A DNA stretch of 64,000 bases. Origin: Atopobium sp034113385. Lineage in GTDB: Bacteria; Actinomycetota; Coriobacteriia; Coriobacteriales; Atopobiaceae. The stretch covers positions 1 through 64,000 of the forward strand of contig NZ_JAXEXL010000015.1 of the NCBI RefSeq assembly GCF_034113385.1, in the 5' to 3' direction. The translations under genes and the position numbers were made by a program. This document shows, in pieces, positions 1-8,156 of this stretch (position 1 is the first letter of the stretch; each line of letters starts with the position of its first letter). The notes beneath the pieces are model-generated. The model saw nothing but the letters and a program-made list of their open reading frames with translations, searched no databases and had not been told where the DNA came from.

Positions 1-1
1 T

Positions 2-889
2 GGCTCTAGCCGTATGCCAGCCGTCCAAAACTTGGTAAAGCAAATGACGGGCAAGCAGCCTAACATGTCTGTTAACCCAGATGAGGTAGTTGCAGATGGT
101 GCAGCTGTTCAGGCTGGTGTTCTTACGGGTGATGTAGAGGGCATTCTGCTTCTGGATGTAACTCCGCTGTCTCTTGGTGTAGAGACCATGGGTGGTGTTA
201 TGACCAAGATGATTGATCGCAATACCACCATTCCTACGTCTAAGACTGAGGTATATTCCACTGCTGCAGATAATCAGACCTCTGTAGAGATTAACGTTTT
301 GCAGGGTGAGCGTGAGCTTGCTCGTGACAACAAGAGCCTTGGTCGCTTCCAGCTTGAAGGGATTCCTGCTGCTCGTCGTGGTACGCCTCAGATTGAGGTC
401 ACTTTTGACATTGATGCAAACGGTATTGTTAAGGTAACTGCAAAAGATAAGGCTACTGGTAAGTCCCAGCAGATTACAATCTCTGGCTCTACGGCGCTTT
501 CTGATGAGGAAGTTGACCGCATGGTTAAAGACGCAGAGGCTCACGCAGAGGAAGACAAGCGTCAAAAGGATGAGATTGAAATCCGCAACCAGACCGATTC
601 TTTGGCATACAGCACCGAGCAGACCCTTAATGAGCTGGGCGATAAGGTAGAAGAGGGTCTTAAGAATGAGGTACAGGCTGCTGTTGATGAGGCAAAGAAG
701 GCTCTTGAGGGCACCGATATTGAGGCAATCAAGGCTGCTTCCGAGAAGCTCCAAGAGGTTGGCCACAAACTTGCTGAGGTTGTATATTCTGCAGCCAATG
801 AGCAGGCTACAGCGGATGCATCCACCACTTCTTCCGATGATGTAGTCGATGCAGACTACGAGGTAGTAGACGACAAAAAGAACGAGTAA
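2..889 (+). CDS. dnaK: Chaperone DnaK (Hsp70), C-terminal part, 5' truncated by window edge
   Basis: ATP-driven Hsp70 chaperone that works with the GrpE and DnaJ encoded just downstream. The reading frame is open from the first bases (GSSRMPAV, the end of the nucleotide-binding domain), so the gene begins before the window and about 295 C-terminal residues are visible. They contain the linker/substrate-binding signature LLLDVTPLSLGVET, the conserved GERELARDN block, the helical lid (KDAEAHAEEDKRQKDE) and an acidic tail ending DDKKNE. grpE follows after 11 bases, which indicates one operon. As in other actinobacteria the operon carries hspR, so HspR repression is expected, but the promoter lies outside the window. 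Confidence 0.97.
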   Translation, partial: GSSRMPAVQNLVKQMTGKQPNMSVNPDEVVADGAAVQAGVLTGDVEGILLLDVTPLSLGVETMGGVMTKMIDRNTTIPTSKTEVYSTAADNQTSVEINVLQGERELARDNKSLGRFQLEGIPAARRGTPQIEVTFDIDANGIVKVTAKDKATGKSQQITISGSTALSDEEVDRMVKDAEAHAEEDKRQKDEIEIRNQTDSLAYSTEQTLNELGDKVEEGLKNEVQAAVDEAKKALEGTDIEAIKAASEKLQEVGHKLAEVVYSAANEQATADASTTSSDDVVDADYEVVDDKKNE

Positions 890-900
890 GGTGACCGGAT

Positions 901-1674
901 ATGGCTGAGGACACTTTTAAGCCCGAGGATGCCGAGAACCCCAAAGAGCTCGAGCAAGATAGGGAAGTTCAAGATGAGGTGGCAGGCGCTGACGACTCGG
1001 CCAGCGCCGCCCCCGCTGAGCTGGATGAAGAAGCTTTAGTTGCAGAGGCAATCCGTCGCGGAGAAGAAGCAGCCGATGCCGATCTTAAAGCAGAGGCAGA
1101 TACGGTTCGCCTTGAGCGTGATGAGTTGGCGGCCCAGCTTGAGAAAGCCTTAGAAGAAAAGGCAAGCGCACAAGAGCGTGCCGCCCGTATGCAGGCAGAC
1201 TGGGAAAACTATCGCAAGCGTACGGCAGGTGAGCGCTTGGCAGAACGTGCACTCGCTACCGAGAAGCTCGTGTGCAATTTGCTGCCTGTTATCGATGATC
1301 TTGAACGTGCTTTAGCTCATGCCAATACGGTTTCTGAAGGCAATGAGGATTTGGTTTCTTTTGCCAGTGGCGTAGATGCAGTTCGTACAAAGTTTGTGGA
1401 TGTGTTAGGACGCGAGGGTGTTGAGGTTATTAACCCCGCAGGTGAACCTTTTGATCCCTTAGCCCATCAGGCTGTTGGCCGTGTGGATGATGCGGATGAT
1501 TACGCAGATACGGTTCGCGATGTCTATCAGCTTGGGTATCGCATGGGTACTAAGGTAATCCGTCCCGCTATGGTTACGGTAACCTTTAACGGGCCAACAC
1601 GTCCTGATTCTGCTCAAGAAGAGCAGGTGGACGAGGCTTCTGCTCCTGATGAAGTGGCAGAAGAGACTGAGTAA
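901..1674 (+). CDS. grpE: Nucleotide exchange factor GrpE
   Basis: Nucleotide exchange factor that releases ADP from DnaK. The 257-residue protein has a long acidic N-terminal region (about residues 1-65, rich in E/D/A) and a predicted coiled coil (65-105). The GrpE core follows with the signature MQADWENYRKRT and then the beta domain with GTKVIRPAMVTV. The acidic N- and C-terminal extensions make it longer than E. coli GrpE (197 aa), which is common in actinobacteria. ATG 901 has the purine-rich AAGGTGACC just upstream. The gene sits between dnaK and dnaJ and is almost certainly co-transcribed. Confidence 0.96.
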   Translation: MAEDTFKPEDAENPKELEQDREVQDEVAGADDSASAAPAELDEEALVAEAIRRGEEAADADLKAEADTVRLERDELAAQLEKALEEKASAQERAARMQADWENYRKRTAGERLAERALATEKLVCNLLPVIDDLERALAHANTVSEGNEDLVSFASGVDAVRTKFVDVLGREGVEVINPAGEPFDPLAHQAVGRVDDADDYADTVRDVYQLGYRMGTKVIRPAMVTVTFNGPTRPDSAQEEQVDEASAPDEVAEETE

Positions 1675-1740
1675 CAACAACTATGGCTCACGCCCGAGCA
1701 GCGCTCGGGCGTAGCTGTTTGAAAGGGGGCGAACTTCTCC

Positions 1741-2649
1741 ATGGCAAAGCAAAAGACCTATTACGACGTTCTTGGCGTGAAGAAAAACGCCACCCAAGAC
1801 GAGATTAAAAAAGCATTCCGCTCGCTCGCACGTACGTATCATCCTGATGCTGGTGGTGACGAGAAGAAATTTAAAGAGATTAGCGAAGCGTACGACATTC
1901 TTTCCGATGAGAATAAGCGACGTGAGTACGATCAAATGCTGGCTTTTGGTGGTATTGGTGGCGGTAAGTATCGTAGTTACACCCAGGGTGCGGGTACGAG
2001 CTTTAATTGGGCAGATGTGATTAACAATGCCGGCGGTATGGGCGGGTTTGATTTTTCGAGCATCTTTAATGGTGCTGCTGCCAGCCGTCCTCAAAAAGGC
2101 AGTGATTTATCTCTTGCCGTAGAGGTGAGTTTTGATGAGGCATTTGAGGGCACTACACGTAAAGTTACGTATCGCATTCCTTCTACCGGTGAGCAGCAAA
2201 CGCTTACAGTAAAGGTTCCTGCGGGTGCCGTGCATGGAGGAAAACTGCGTTTTAAAGGACGTGGCGAGTATGGTCGCAATGGCGGCACGCGTGGTGATTT
2301 AGTAGTAACCACCAACATTGCCGAGCATCCTGTATTTAAGCGTGATGGTGCAGATGTACGCATAGAGCTTCCCATTAGCATGTATGAAGCTGCATTGGGT
2401 TGTGTATGTGAGGTGCCAACTCCAGAGCACTCTACGGTTTCTATTAAGATTCCTGCGGGCACGCAAGATGGCAAAAAAATGCGCCTGCGCGATTTAGGCG
2501 CGCCAAATGTTAAGCGTAAGGGCACCCGTGGTGCGCTCTATGTAGAAATTCGCGTAAAGATTCCAACGCATTTGAGCGAGAAAGAGCGCACTGAGCTCGA
2601 AGCACTTCTCAAAGACGATACGCGCGAGTATCGAAAGGATGTGAAGTAG
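1741..2649 (+). CDS. dnaJ: DnaJ-family co-chaperone without zinc-finger domain (CbpA-like)
   Basis: Hsp40 co-chaperone that stimulates the DnaK ATPase through its J domain. Residues 5-65 form the J domain with the HPD motif (YHPDAGG). A short glycine-rich linker follows (about 70-110, IGGGKYRSY, GGMGGFDF), then the two beta-sandwich substrate-binding domains (about 118-290) with GSDLSLAVEVSFDEA and KVPAGAVHGGKLR. No CxxCxGxG zinc-finger repeats are present; the only cysteines are in LGCVCEV. At 302 aa it matches CbpA/DnaJ2-type proteins rather than classical DnaJ (about 370-380 aa). An 'AAAGGGGGCG' Shine-Dalgarno lies about 10 bases before ATG 1741. The symbol is assigned from operon position. 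Confidence 0.93.
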   Translation: MAKQKTYYDVLGVKKNATQDEIKKAFRSLARTYHPDAGGDEKKFKEISEAYDILSDENKRREYDQMLAFGGIGGGKYRSYTQGAGTSFNWADVINNAGGMGGFDFSSIFNGAAASRPQKGSDLSLAVEVSFDEAFEGTTRKVTYRIPSTGEQQTLTVKVPAGAVHGGKLRFKGRGEYGRNGGTRGDLVVTTNIAEHPVFKRDGADVRIELPISMYEAALGCVCEVPTPEHSTVSIKIPAGTQDGKKMRLRDLGAPNVKRKGTRGALYVEIRVKIPTHLSEKERTELEALLKDDTREYRKDVK

Positions 2650-2650
2650 T

Positions 2651-3076
2651 ATGGCTCTGAGTGAAGATTCTTTTTCGGCTGGTAAAGATAAGCCCCTCTA
2701 CATGATTAGTGTTGCTGCAGAACTTACAGGTATGCATCCCCAAACACTGCGCATTTATGAGCAAAAAGGCCTTGTAAATCCTGGTAGGTCTCGTGGTAAT
2801 ACACGCTTGTATTCTGTGCGTGATATTGAGCGTCTTAATCTTATTAATAAGCTTACGGATGAGGGCATTAATCTGGCTGGTGTTATTCGCATCTTGGATA
2901 TGCGGGAGCGCTATCGCAAACAGGATGAGGAAATGACTGCGTTGCGCGCTCGTATTCGTGAGCTTGAGGATGAGGTGCATGAATTAAGGATGCGTGAGCG
3001 CATTACCTCTTTGGCGCGCTATGAGGGATCTAATCCAGAAATGGTCATGCGCGGCCTTCTTGGTGAATATCAATAA
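2651..3076 (+). CDS. hspR: MerR-family heat-shock repressor HspR
   Basis: DNA-binding repressor of the dnaK operon and other heat-shock genes in actinobacteria. In the known mechanism it binds HAIR operators with DnaK as co-repressor. The 141-residue protein begins with a MerR winged helix (residues about 15-85: YMISVAAELTGMHPQTLRIYEQKGL, with wing SRGNTRLYS), followed by a coiled coil (95-122, EMTALRARIRELEDEVHELR). ATG lies one base after the dnaJ stop and is preceded by AAGGATG, so translation is probably coupled. A terminator follows at 3132-3163, so this gene ends the dnaK-grpE-dnaJ-hspR operon. Confidence 0.94.
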   Translation: MALSEDSFSAGKDKPLYMISVAAELTGMHPQTLRIYEQKGLVNPGRSRGNTRLYSVRDIERLNLINKLTDEGINLAGVIRILDMRERYRKQDEEMTALRARIRELEDEVHELRMRERITSLARYEGSNPEMVMRGLLGEYQ

Positions 3077-3131
3077 AGGCTGTATGAGGTGTATAGCTAA
3101 CCTTGCAGGTACATAATCTGTTTTGGATGGT

Positions 3132-3163
3132 AATCGGTGGAGGTAAAATCCCACCGATTTTTC
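3132..3163 (+). terminator. Rho-independent terminator of the dnaK operon
   Basis: AATCGGTGG (3132-3140) pairs perfectly with CCACCGATT (3151-3159) around a 10-base loop and runs into TTTTTC. It is correctly placed 56 bases after the hspR stop. Confidence 0.85.
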
Positions 3164-3183
3164 TTGCACGAAGAAACCAATGT

Positions 3184-3199
3184 GATATCATATCGATAT
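3184..3199. promoter_or_regulatory. AT-rich palindromes upstream of the SPFH/RHH pair (candidate operator)
   Basis: GATATC (3184-3189) is directly followed by the 10-bp perfect palindrome ATATCGATAT (3190-3199), about 60 bases before the SPFH start. Short AT-rich dyads of this kind are typical targets of ribbon-helix-helix regulators, and one is encoded at the end of this two-gene unit. The regulatory role is inference. Confidence 0.35.
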
Positions 3200-3257
3200 A
3201 TAGAGTCCGGCGCTTCCAAAGGGGAAGCTCGCAACTCGTTATAGAGAAAGAGACATC

Positions 3258-4280
3258 ATGTCCCAGAAGAATACAAACGTAAGTGTTGAGAAAGAACTTC
3301 ATGCAAAGAGTGGTTGGCTTATGCTGGTGGTAACCATTGTTCTATTCTTGGCAAGCGTCCTTCTTATCATAAGCTTTATTAGCGATATGATGCAGTTAGA
3401 TGCTCTTGGTCTTGAGCCTGGTTTTATGGACTTTGGCAAAATCTTTGCAGCTGTTTTGCTTGTTATTGCTGGTGCAAACCTTGCCAATGGGTTTTTTAGT
3501 TTGCAGCCTGGTCAGGCTCGTGTATGCGTACTATTTGGTGATTATATTGGTACGGTTCGTGATACGGGCTTCCGTTGGGCCAATCCCTTCTATGCAAAAA
3601 GCTTAGGTGAGGTAGAGACGGTTGAAAACCTAGGTAGCATGGTTACTGGGATAGAGACGCCAACAACCAAGTCTCATAAGTCTATTATTTCTGTTCGTGA
3701 GCGTACGCTTAATGGTGAGCGCATCAAGGTAAATGACCGCATGGGTAACCCCATCGAGATTGCAACCGTTGTGGTATGGCATGTAGCAGACACCGCTAAA
3801 GCACTGTTTGATGTGGATGACTATGAGTCCTACGTAAGCATGCAGGCAGAGACTGCTTTGCGCCACGTTGCCAGCGTGTATGCCTATGACCACATGGAAG
3901 ATGACGATAACACCGCTACGTCTATTACCTTGCGCACAAACATTGAGGAAGTTTCTGACGCATTGCAAGCAGAGTTGGAAAATAGGCTTGCTCCTGCAGG
4001 TGTTGCAGTAAGTGATGCTCGTTTGACTCACCTTGCTTATGCGTCTGAAATTGCTCAGGCAATGCTGCGTCGTCAGCAGGCAGAGGCAGTTATCGCTGCT
4101 CGTAAGAAGATTGTAGAAGGCGCAGTATCCATGGTAGATATGGCACTAAGGCAGCTTTCCCGCGACGGCATTGTAGAAATGGACGAGGAGCGTAAGGCTA
4201 CCATGGCCTCCAACCTTATGGTTGTCTTGTGTGGTGAATCTGAAGCTCAGCCTGTGCTCAATACAGGTTCATTGTATTAA
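3258..4280 (+). CDS. SPFH/band-7 domain membrane protein (stomatin/flotillin family)
   Basis: Membrane-anchored scaffold of the SPFH (band 7) superfamily, 340 aa; the family is linked to membrane microdomains and protease regulation. Two transmembrane segments lie at about residues 16-40 (GWLMLVVTIVLFLASVLLI) and 55-78 (FGKIFAAVLLVIAGANLANG). The SPFH domain follows (about 85-270), including the PGQARVCVLFGDYIGTVRDTG entry and the typical ALRHVASVYAYD and EVSDALQAEL segments, then an alanine/glutamate-rich helical region with AQAMLRRQQAEAVIAARKKIVEGA. The spacing to the small RHH gene downstream is 11 bases, so the two probably form an operon. Exact role unknown. Confidence 0.9.
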   Translation: MSQKNTNVSVEKELHAKSGWLMLVVTIVLFLASVLLIISFISDMMQLDALGLEPGFMDFGKIFAAVLLVIAGANLANGFFSLQPGQARVCVLFGDYIGTVRDTGFRWANPFYAKSLGEVETVENLGSMVTGIETPTTKSHKSIISVRERTLNGERIKVNDRMGNPIEIATVVVWHVADTAKALFDVDDYESYVSMQAETALRHVASVYAYDHMEDDDNTATSITLRTNIEEVSDALQAELENRLAPAGVAVSDARLTHLAYASEIAQAMLRRQQAEAVIAARKKIVEGAVSMVDMALRQLSRDGIVEMDEERKATMASNLMVVLCGESEAQPVLNTGSLY

Positions 4281-4291
4281 GCTGAAGTATT

Positions 4292-4468
4292 GTGGCAACG
4301 CGTAAACAATACCCGTTGAGGATTGACCCAGAAATCTGGGACGCCGTTCAACGCTGGGCAAATGATGAAATGCGCAGCTCAAATGGACAAATTGAGTGGA
4401 TACTACGCGATGCGCTCAAACGCTATGGTCGGCTGCCAAAAGAAAAATCATCAAAAGATGGTGCTTAG
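4292..4468 (+). CDS. Small ribbon-helix-helix (Arc-like) DNA-binding protein
   Basis: A 58-residue protein starting at GTG 4292, 11 bases after the SPFH stop. The N-terminal strand RKQYPLRIDPEIWDAVQRWA followed by a helix with SSNGQIEWILRDALKRYG matches the Arc/MetJ ribbon-helix-helix pattern (basic strand, helix, turn with SxNxxIE, helix). The lysine/serine tail (PKEKSSKDGA) is probably disordered. From its position and size it may regulate its own operon or act as the DNA-binding part of an SPFH-linked module; that is inference. Similar SPFH-RHH gene pairs occur in other actinobacteria as I recall. Confidence 0.8.
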   Translation: MATRKQYPLRIDPEIWDAVQRWANDEMRSSNGQIEWILRDALKRYGRLPKEKSSKDGA

Positions 4469-4506
4469 ATAATCTTATATAGATGGACTTAGATTTTTGA
4501 ATAAAC

Positions 4507-4569
4507 CTCCTCTCGCTGGGAATACTTCGTAGTGATAAAACACGCGGAGACTCCGCACAGCGAGAGGAG
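4507..4569 (+). promoter_or_regulatory. clpB leader: inverted repeat sequestering the Shine-Dalgarno (candidate RNA thermometer)
   Basis: CTCCTCTCGCTG (4507-4518) is the exact reverse complement of CAGCGAGAGGAG (4558-4569). The latter contains the whole clpB Shine-Dalgarno (GAGAGGAG, 8 bases before ATG 4577). The 39-base loop contains a second small hairpin, GCGGA (4544-4548) with TCCGC (4552-4556). In the transcript this would hide the ribosome-binding site of a heat-shock gene. That the structure is a thermosensor is inference; the pairing is directly visible. Confidence 0.65.
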
Positions 4570-4576
4570 TAGTTGT

Positions 4577-7165
4577 ATGAGAATTGATAAATGGGCAGTA
4601 ACTGCCCAAGAAGCGCTACAGGCCTCAATTGGTATTGCCAGTGAGGCGCAGGCAGGTGCCGTGGAGCCAATTCACTTGCTTAAGGCACTTATGAGTACAG
4701 GGGAACACAATCTTAAGGCTATTGTGGAGCGCATTGGTGCAGATCCTCGCCTGATTGAGCAGCAAGTGGATGCTAAAATTGCTGGTATGCCTCAGGTGTC
4801 TGGTGGCATTGCTCAGATGGGATTATCTAACGAGTTTGGCCGCGTAGCAGATGCTGCAGAGAAGTTTGCAACAAACATGGATGATGCTTACGTTACCTCC
4901 GAGCATCTGTTGTGTGCTTTATGTCAGGTAAAAAGTGATGCCTCCACTATTTTATCGGCAGCAGGTGTTACCGATAAGCGCGTGCGTGAAGCATATGCTA
5001 ACTTGCGCGGGGATGAGCGCGTGACTTCTCAAGAAAATAAGCAGCAATTTGATGCACTTGAGCAGTATGGTCGCAACGTTACAGACTTGGCGCGTCAGGG
5101 CAAGCTTGACCCGGTTATTGGTCGTGTAGAGGAAATCCGCCACACCATTCAGGTGCTGAGCCGTCGCACTAAAAATAACCCTGTTTTGATTGGTGAGCCA
5201 GGTGTTGGTAAAACTGCCATTGTGGAGGGCTTAGCTCAGCGCATTGCGTCTGGTGACGTGCCTTCAACGCTTAAGGATCACGATGTCATTGAGCTGGACA
5301 TGAGTGCCTTGGTGGCAGGCGCCAAGTATCGTGGTGAGTTTGAGGATCGTCTTAAAAGTGTGCTTAAGGAAGTTAAGCAGGCAAACGGCCGCGTTGTGCT
5401 GTTTATTGATGAGCTTCATACCATCGTAGGTGCAGGCGCAACGGAAGGCACCATGGATGCGGGCAACATTCTTAAACCTGCCCTTGCTCGTGGAGAACTT
5501 CATGCCATTGGTGCTACCACATTGGATGAATATCGCAAATACATCGAGAAGGACGCGGCGCTGGCACGTCGTTTCCAAACCGTATTGGTGTCCGAGCCTT
5601 CTGTTGAAGATACCATTTCTATCTTGCGCGGCCTTAAAGAAAAGTATGAGCTGCATCATGGCGTACGTATTACCGATGCCGCTTTGGTAAGTGCGGCAGA
5701 TTTGTCCAACCGCTACATTGCAGATCGTTTCTTGCCAGATAAAGCAATTGACCTGGTAGATGAAGCAGCTAGTCGCTTGCGTATGGAGCTGGACTCCATG
5801 CCGTCAGAGATTGATGCGGTGGATCGCCAGCTTACTCAGATGCAAATTGAAGAGCAAGCACTGCTTAAAGAAGAAGATGCTGCAAGTAAGGAGCGTCTGG
5901 ACACCCTGCAGGCAGAGATGGCAAGTGTGCGTGAGAAACTCGACGCCATGAAGGCAAATTGGCAAAACGAAAAACGTGCCATTAATCGCGTGCAGGAACT
6001 TAAGCAGCAGTTGGATGATGCTCGAGGTGAGGAGGAGCGCGCAACGCGTTCTGGTGATTTAGCCCGTGCGTCTGAGCTTCGCTACTCTACGATTCCAACG
6101 CTTCAGCGCCAGTATGACGAGGCAGAGCAAACCTTGGCTTCTAAGCAAGAGAGCGGCGCTTTGCTCAAAGAGGAAGTTACCAATGAGGAAATTGCCACCG
6201 TGGTATCTGCATGGACGGGTGTGCCAGTTTCCAAGATGATGCAAGGAGAGATTGAGAAGCTCAAAAACCTTGAGGCACAGCTTCACGAGCGCGTCATTGG
6301 CCAAGATGAAGCAGTATCTGCGGTGGCTGCCGCGGTGCGTCGTAGTCGTGCCGGTTTGTCTGATCCCCATCGTCCCATTGGCAGTTTCTTCTTCCTTGGA
6401 CCTACGGGCGTGGGCAAGACCGAGCTTGCAAAAGCGCTGGCAGAGTGCCTGTTTGATGATGAGCGTGCGCTCGTGCGTATTGATATGTCTGAGTACATGG
6501 AGAAGTTTAGCGTACAGCGTCTGATTGGTGCTCCTCCAGGATACGTAGGGTATGACGAGGGCGGCCAGTTAACAGAAGCAGTTCGTCGTCGGCCTTATGC
6601 CGTTATCCTTCTTGATGAGATGGAAAAAGCTCACCCTGACGTCTTTAATGTGCTGCTCCAGGTGTTGGATGATGGTCACCTTACCGATGGACAAGGTCGG
6701 GTGGTCAATTTCAAGAACACCATTATCATCATGACAAGCAACATTGGTTCACAGTTTATTGCTGGTGCTCATAGTGCAGGCAACCCTGAAGACGTGTCCA
6801 AGAAGATTGATGAAGCCATGCGTCAGGCCTTCCGCCCCGAATTTCTCAACCGCATTGATGACGTAGTAACCTTTACGCCGCTTGGCCTTTCTGATATCGA
6901 GAAAATCGTGGACATTCAACTGGCAGCTGTACGCAAACGTCTTGCTCACGAGCGCATTACGCTTGAACTTTCACCTGCAGCGTTGCAATCTTTGGCACTT
7001 GATGGCTTGGACCCCGTGTACGGAGCTCGCCCACTTAAGCGCTTGATTCAGCGACAGGTAGTAGACAATGTGGCTAACCTCATCATTGAGGGAGCACTTT
7101 GCGAAGGTGACACCGTTCGTATGGATGTTGGAGACGATGGCAAGTTAGTGGCAGCACGCGTGTAA
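4577..7165 (+). CDS. clpB: ATP-dependent disaggregase ClpB
   Basis: Hsp104/ClpB hexameric AAA+ disaggregase that threads aggregated proteins, working with the DnaK system. The 862-residue protein has the Clp N-terminal repeat domain (1-150), NBD1 with Walker A GEPGVGKT (about residue 205) and LFIDELHTIVGAG, the long coiled-coil middle domain (about 400-530) that separates ClpB from ClpA/C, and NBD2 with GPTGVGKTE and the ClpB C-terminal domain ending GDDGKLVAARV. ATG 4577 is preferred over the upstream in-frame ATG 4532 because MRIDKWAVTAQEAL matches the family N terminus and GAGAGGAG precedes it. No clear HAIR element was found by eye. See the leader hairpin. Confidence 0.96.
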   Translation: MRIDKWAVTAQEALQASIGIASEAQAGAVEPIHLLKALMSTGEHNLKAIVERIGADPRLIEQQVDAKIAGMPQVSGGIAQMGLSNEFGRVADAAEKFATNMDDAYVTSEHLLCALCQVKSDASTILSAAGVTDKRVREAYANLRGDERVTSQENKQQFDALEQYGRNVTDLARQGKLDPVIGRVEEIRHTIQVLSRRTKNNPVLIGEPGVGKTAIVEGLAQRIASGDVPSTLKDHDVIELDMSALVAGAKYRGEFEDRLKSVLKEVKQANGRVVLFIDELHTIVGAGATEGTMDAGNILKPALARGELHAIGATTLDEYRKYIEKDAALARRFQTVLVSEPSVEDTISILRGLKEKYELHHGVRITDAALVSAADLSNRYIADRFLPDKAIDLVDEAASRLRMELDSMPSEIDAVDRQLTQMQIEEQALLKEEDAASKERLDTLQAEMASVREKLDAMKANWQNEKRAINRVQELKQQLDDARGEEERATRSGDLARASELRYSTIPTLQRQYDEAEQTLASKQESGALLKEEVTNEEIATVVSAWTGVPVSKMMQGEIEKLKNLEAQLHERVIGQDEAVSAVAAAVRRSRAGLSDPHRPIGSFFFLGPTGVGKTELAKALAECLFDDERALVRIDMSEYMEKFSVQRLIGAPPGYVGYDEGGQLTEAVRRRPYAVILLDEMEKAHPDVFNVLLQVLDDGHLTDGQGRVVNFKNTIIIMTSNIGSQFIAGAHSAGNPEDVSKKIDEAMRQAFRPEFLNRIDDVVTFTPLGLSDIEKIVDIQLAAVRKRLAHERITLELSPAALQSLALDGLDPVYGARPLKRLIQRQVVDNVANLIIEGALCEGDTVRMDVGDDGKLVAARV

Positions 7166-7206
7166 GCGGGCTTCTCGGCAATGTGTATAGAGTAAGTTTT
7201 ACCAGA

Positions 7207-7247
7207 AAAATTACGCTGTATGCCAAATTGGGATATGGCGTAATTTT
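7207..7247 (+). terminator. Long hairpin after clpB, probable terminator
   Basis: Positions 7207-7226 and 7228-7247 form a nearly continuous 20-bp stem: outer arms AAAATTACGC and GCGTAATTTT, inner CCAA/TTGG, two G-U wobbles and one G-G mismatch. The T-rich end of the 3' arm is followed by GCGTTTGG. It lies between the clpB stop and the next gene. Confidence 0.6.
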
Positions 7248-7304
7248 GCGTTTGGATGATTTTCGGGTAAGGTTATTCGTTGATACATACCACCGGGGGT
7301 TGTT

Positions 7305-8153
7305 ATGAAATGTCCTGACTGCGGTACAGAAATCCCCGAGGGGATGGCGTACTGCCCATCATGTAGCCAAAAGGTGATTAAGCACCTATCCGAAGAAGCT
7401 TCCCATGAGGTGCTTCCTCAATATGACGAAGATAGTGTGGTGGTTCGCCCAGTAGAAGAGCGTGAGCCAATCTTAGCTCCTTCTGATGCACGTCCCAAAA
7501 CGCGTGAAGAAAAGCGTGCCATGCGTGCGCGTTTGCGTACCATGCGCATCGCCCTTGCGCGTGGCATCGAGCAGCGCGGCGACCCACATTTACACGTGCA
7601 TGACAATGATTTGTCTGCTAAAGCAGCTCCAGTACAGCCCATTTCTAAGGTTAAAGAAGTACATTTGTTTCGTCGCCAAATTAGCATGGGAATCGTATTT
7701 GCCTTAATAATCTTGGCCATGTTAGGCGGTCTCTATGGTGCATGGAGTACGGGCCTTATAGGCGGTGTTACCGTGCCCGATGTACGTGGACGCAGCGCCG
7801 CGGACGCAACGGCCGTACTTACCGATGCAGGTTTTAACGTTAGCTTAAATACTACGTATGTGGATGGTTCTGCAGGTCTTGTTGTGGCTATGGATCCAGA
7901 ACCTGGTGAGCGACAGCCGCGTGGCCAGCTCATTACAGTCCAGGTAAACGAGCCACGTGTTATTCCAAACGTGGTTGGTAAAACGTACCGTGAAGCTCTT
8001 GCGGAGTTGCGCGCGCGTGGCTACGCTGATGTAACCGTTTTAGGTGTGGATACCGTTCAAGATTCTGACATTGTGGACGCGCTTTCTCCCGAGCAAGGCA
8101 CTGCCGCGCCTGTTTCTCAATCCATTACCCTTACCGTCCATCGTGCGGAGTAG
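7305..8153 (+). CDS. Zinc-ribbon / single-TM / PASTA-domain protein
   Basis: A 282-residue membrane protein of unknown specific role. The N terminus is a cytoplasmic zinc ribbon (MKCPDCGTEIPEGMAYCPSC, two CxxC pairs, residues 3-20). A charged linker with an RxMRxRLRTMR basic stretch follows, then one transmembrane helix (about 128-152, MGIVFALIILAMLGGLYGAW). Two extracytoplasmic PASTA domains follow, starting TVPDVRGRSAADATAVL (about 155) and VIPNVVGKTYREALAEL (about 222). PASTA domains bind peptidoglycan or muropeptides in PknB-type kinases and PBP2x, but no kinase or transpeptidase domain is present here. GGGGGTTG precedes ATG 7305. Confidence 0.85.
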   Translation: MKCPDCGTEIPEGMAYCPSCSQKVIKHLSEEASHEVLPQYDEDSVVVRPVEEREPILAPSDARPKTREEKRAMRARLRTMRIALARGIEQRGDPHLHVHDNDLSAKAAPVQPISKVKEVHLFRRQISMGIVFALIILAMLGGLYGAWSTGLIGGVTVPDVRGRSAADATAVLTDAGFNVSLNTTYVDGSAGLVVAMDPEPGERQPRGQLITVQVNEPRVIPNVVGKTYREALAELRARGYADVTVLGVDTVQDSDIVDALSPEQGTAAPVSQSITLTVHRAE

Positions 8154-8156
8154 CAT

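Noticed and set aside
4532..4576. Upstream in-frame ATG for clpB
   Set aside because: It falls in the loop of the leader hairpin, lacks a ribosome-binding site and adds residues not found in ClpB.
4469..4576. HAIR operator (CTTGAGT-N7-ACTCAAG) before clpB
   Set aside because: Only a vague resemblance (ACTTAGATTTTTGAAT); the half-sites do not match well enough to report.
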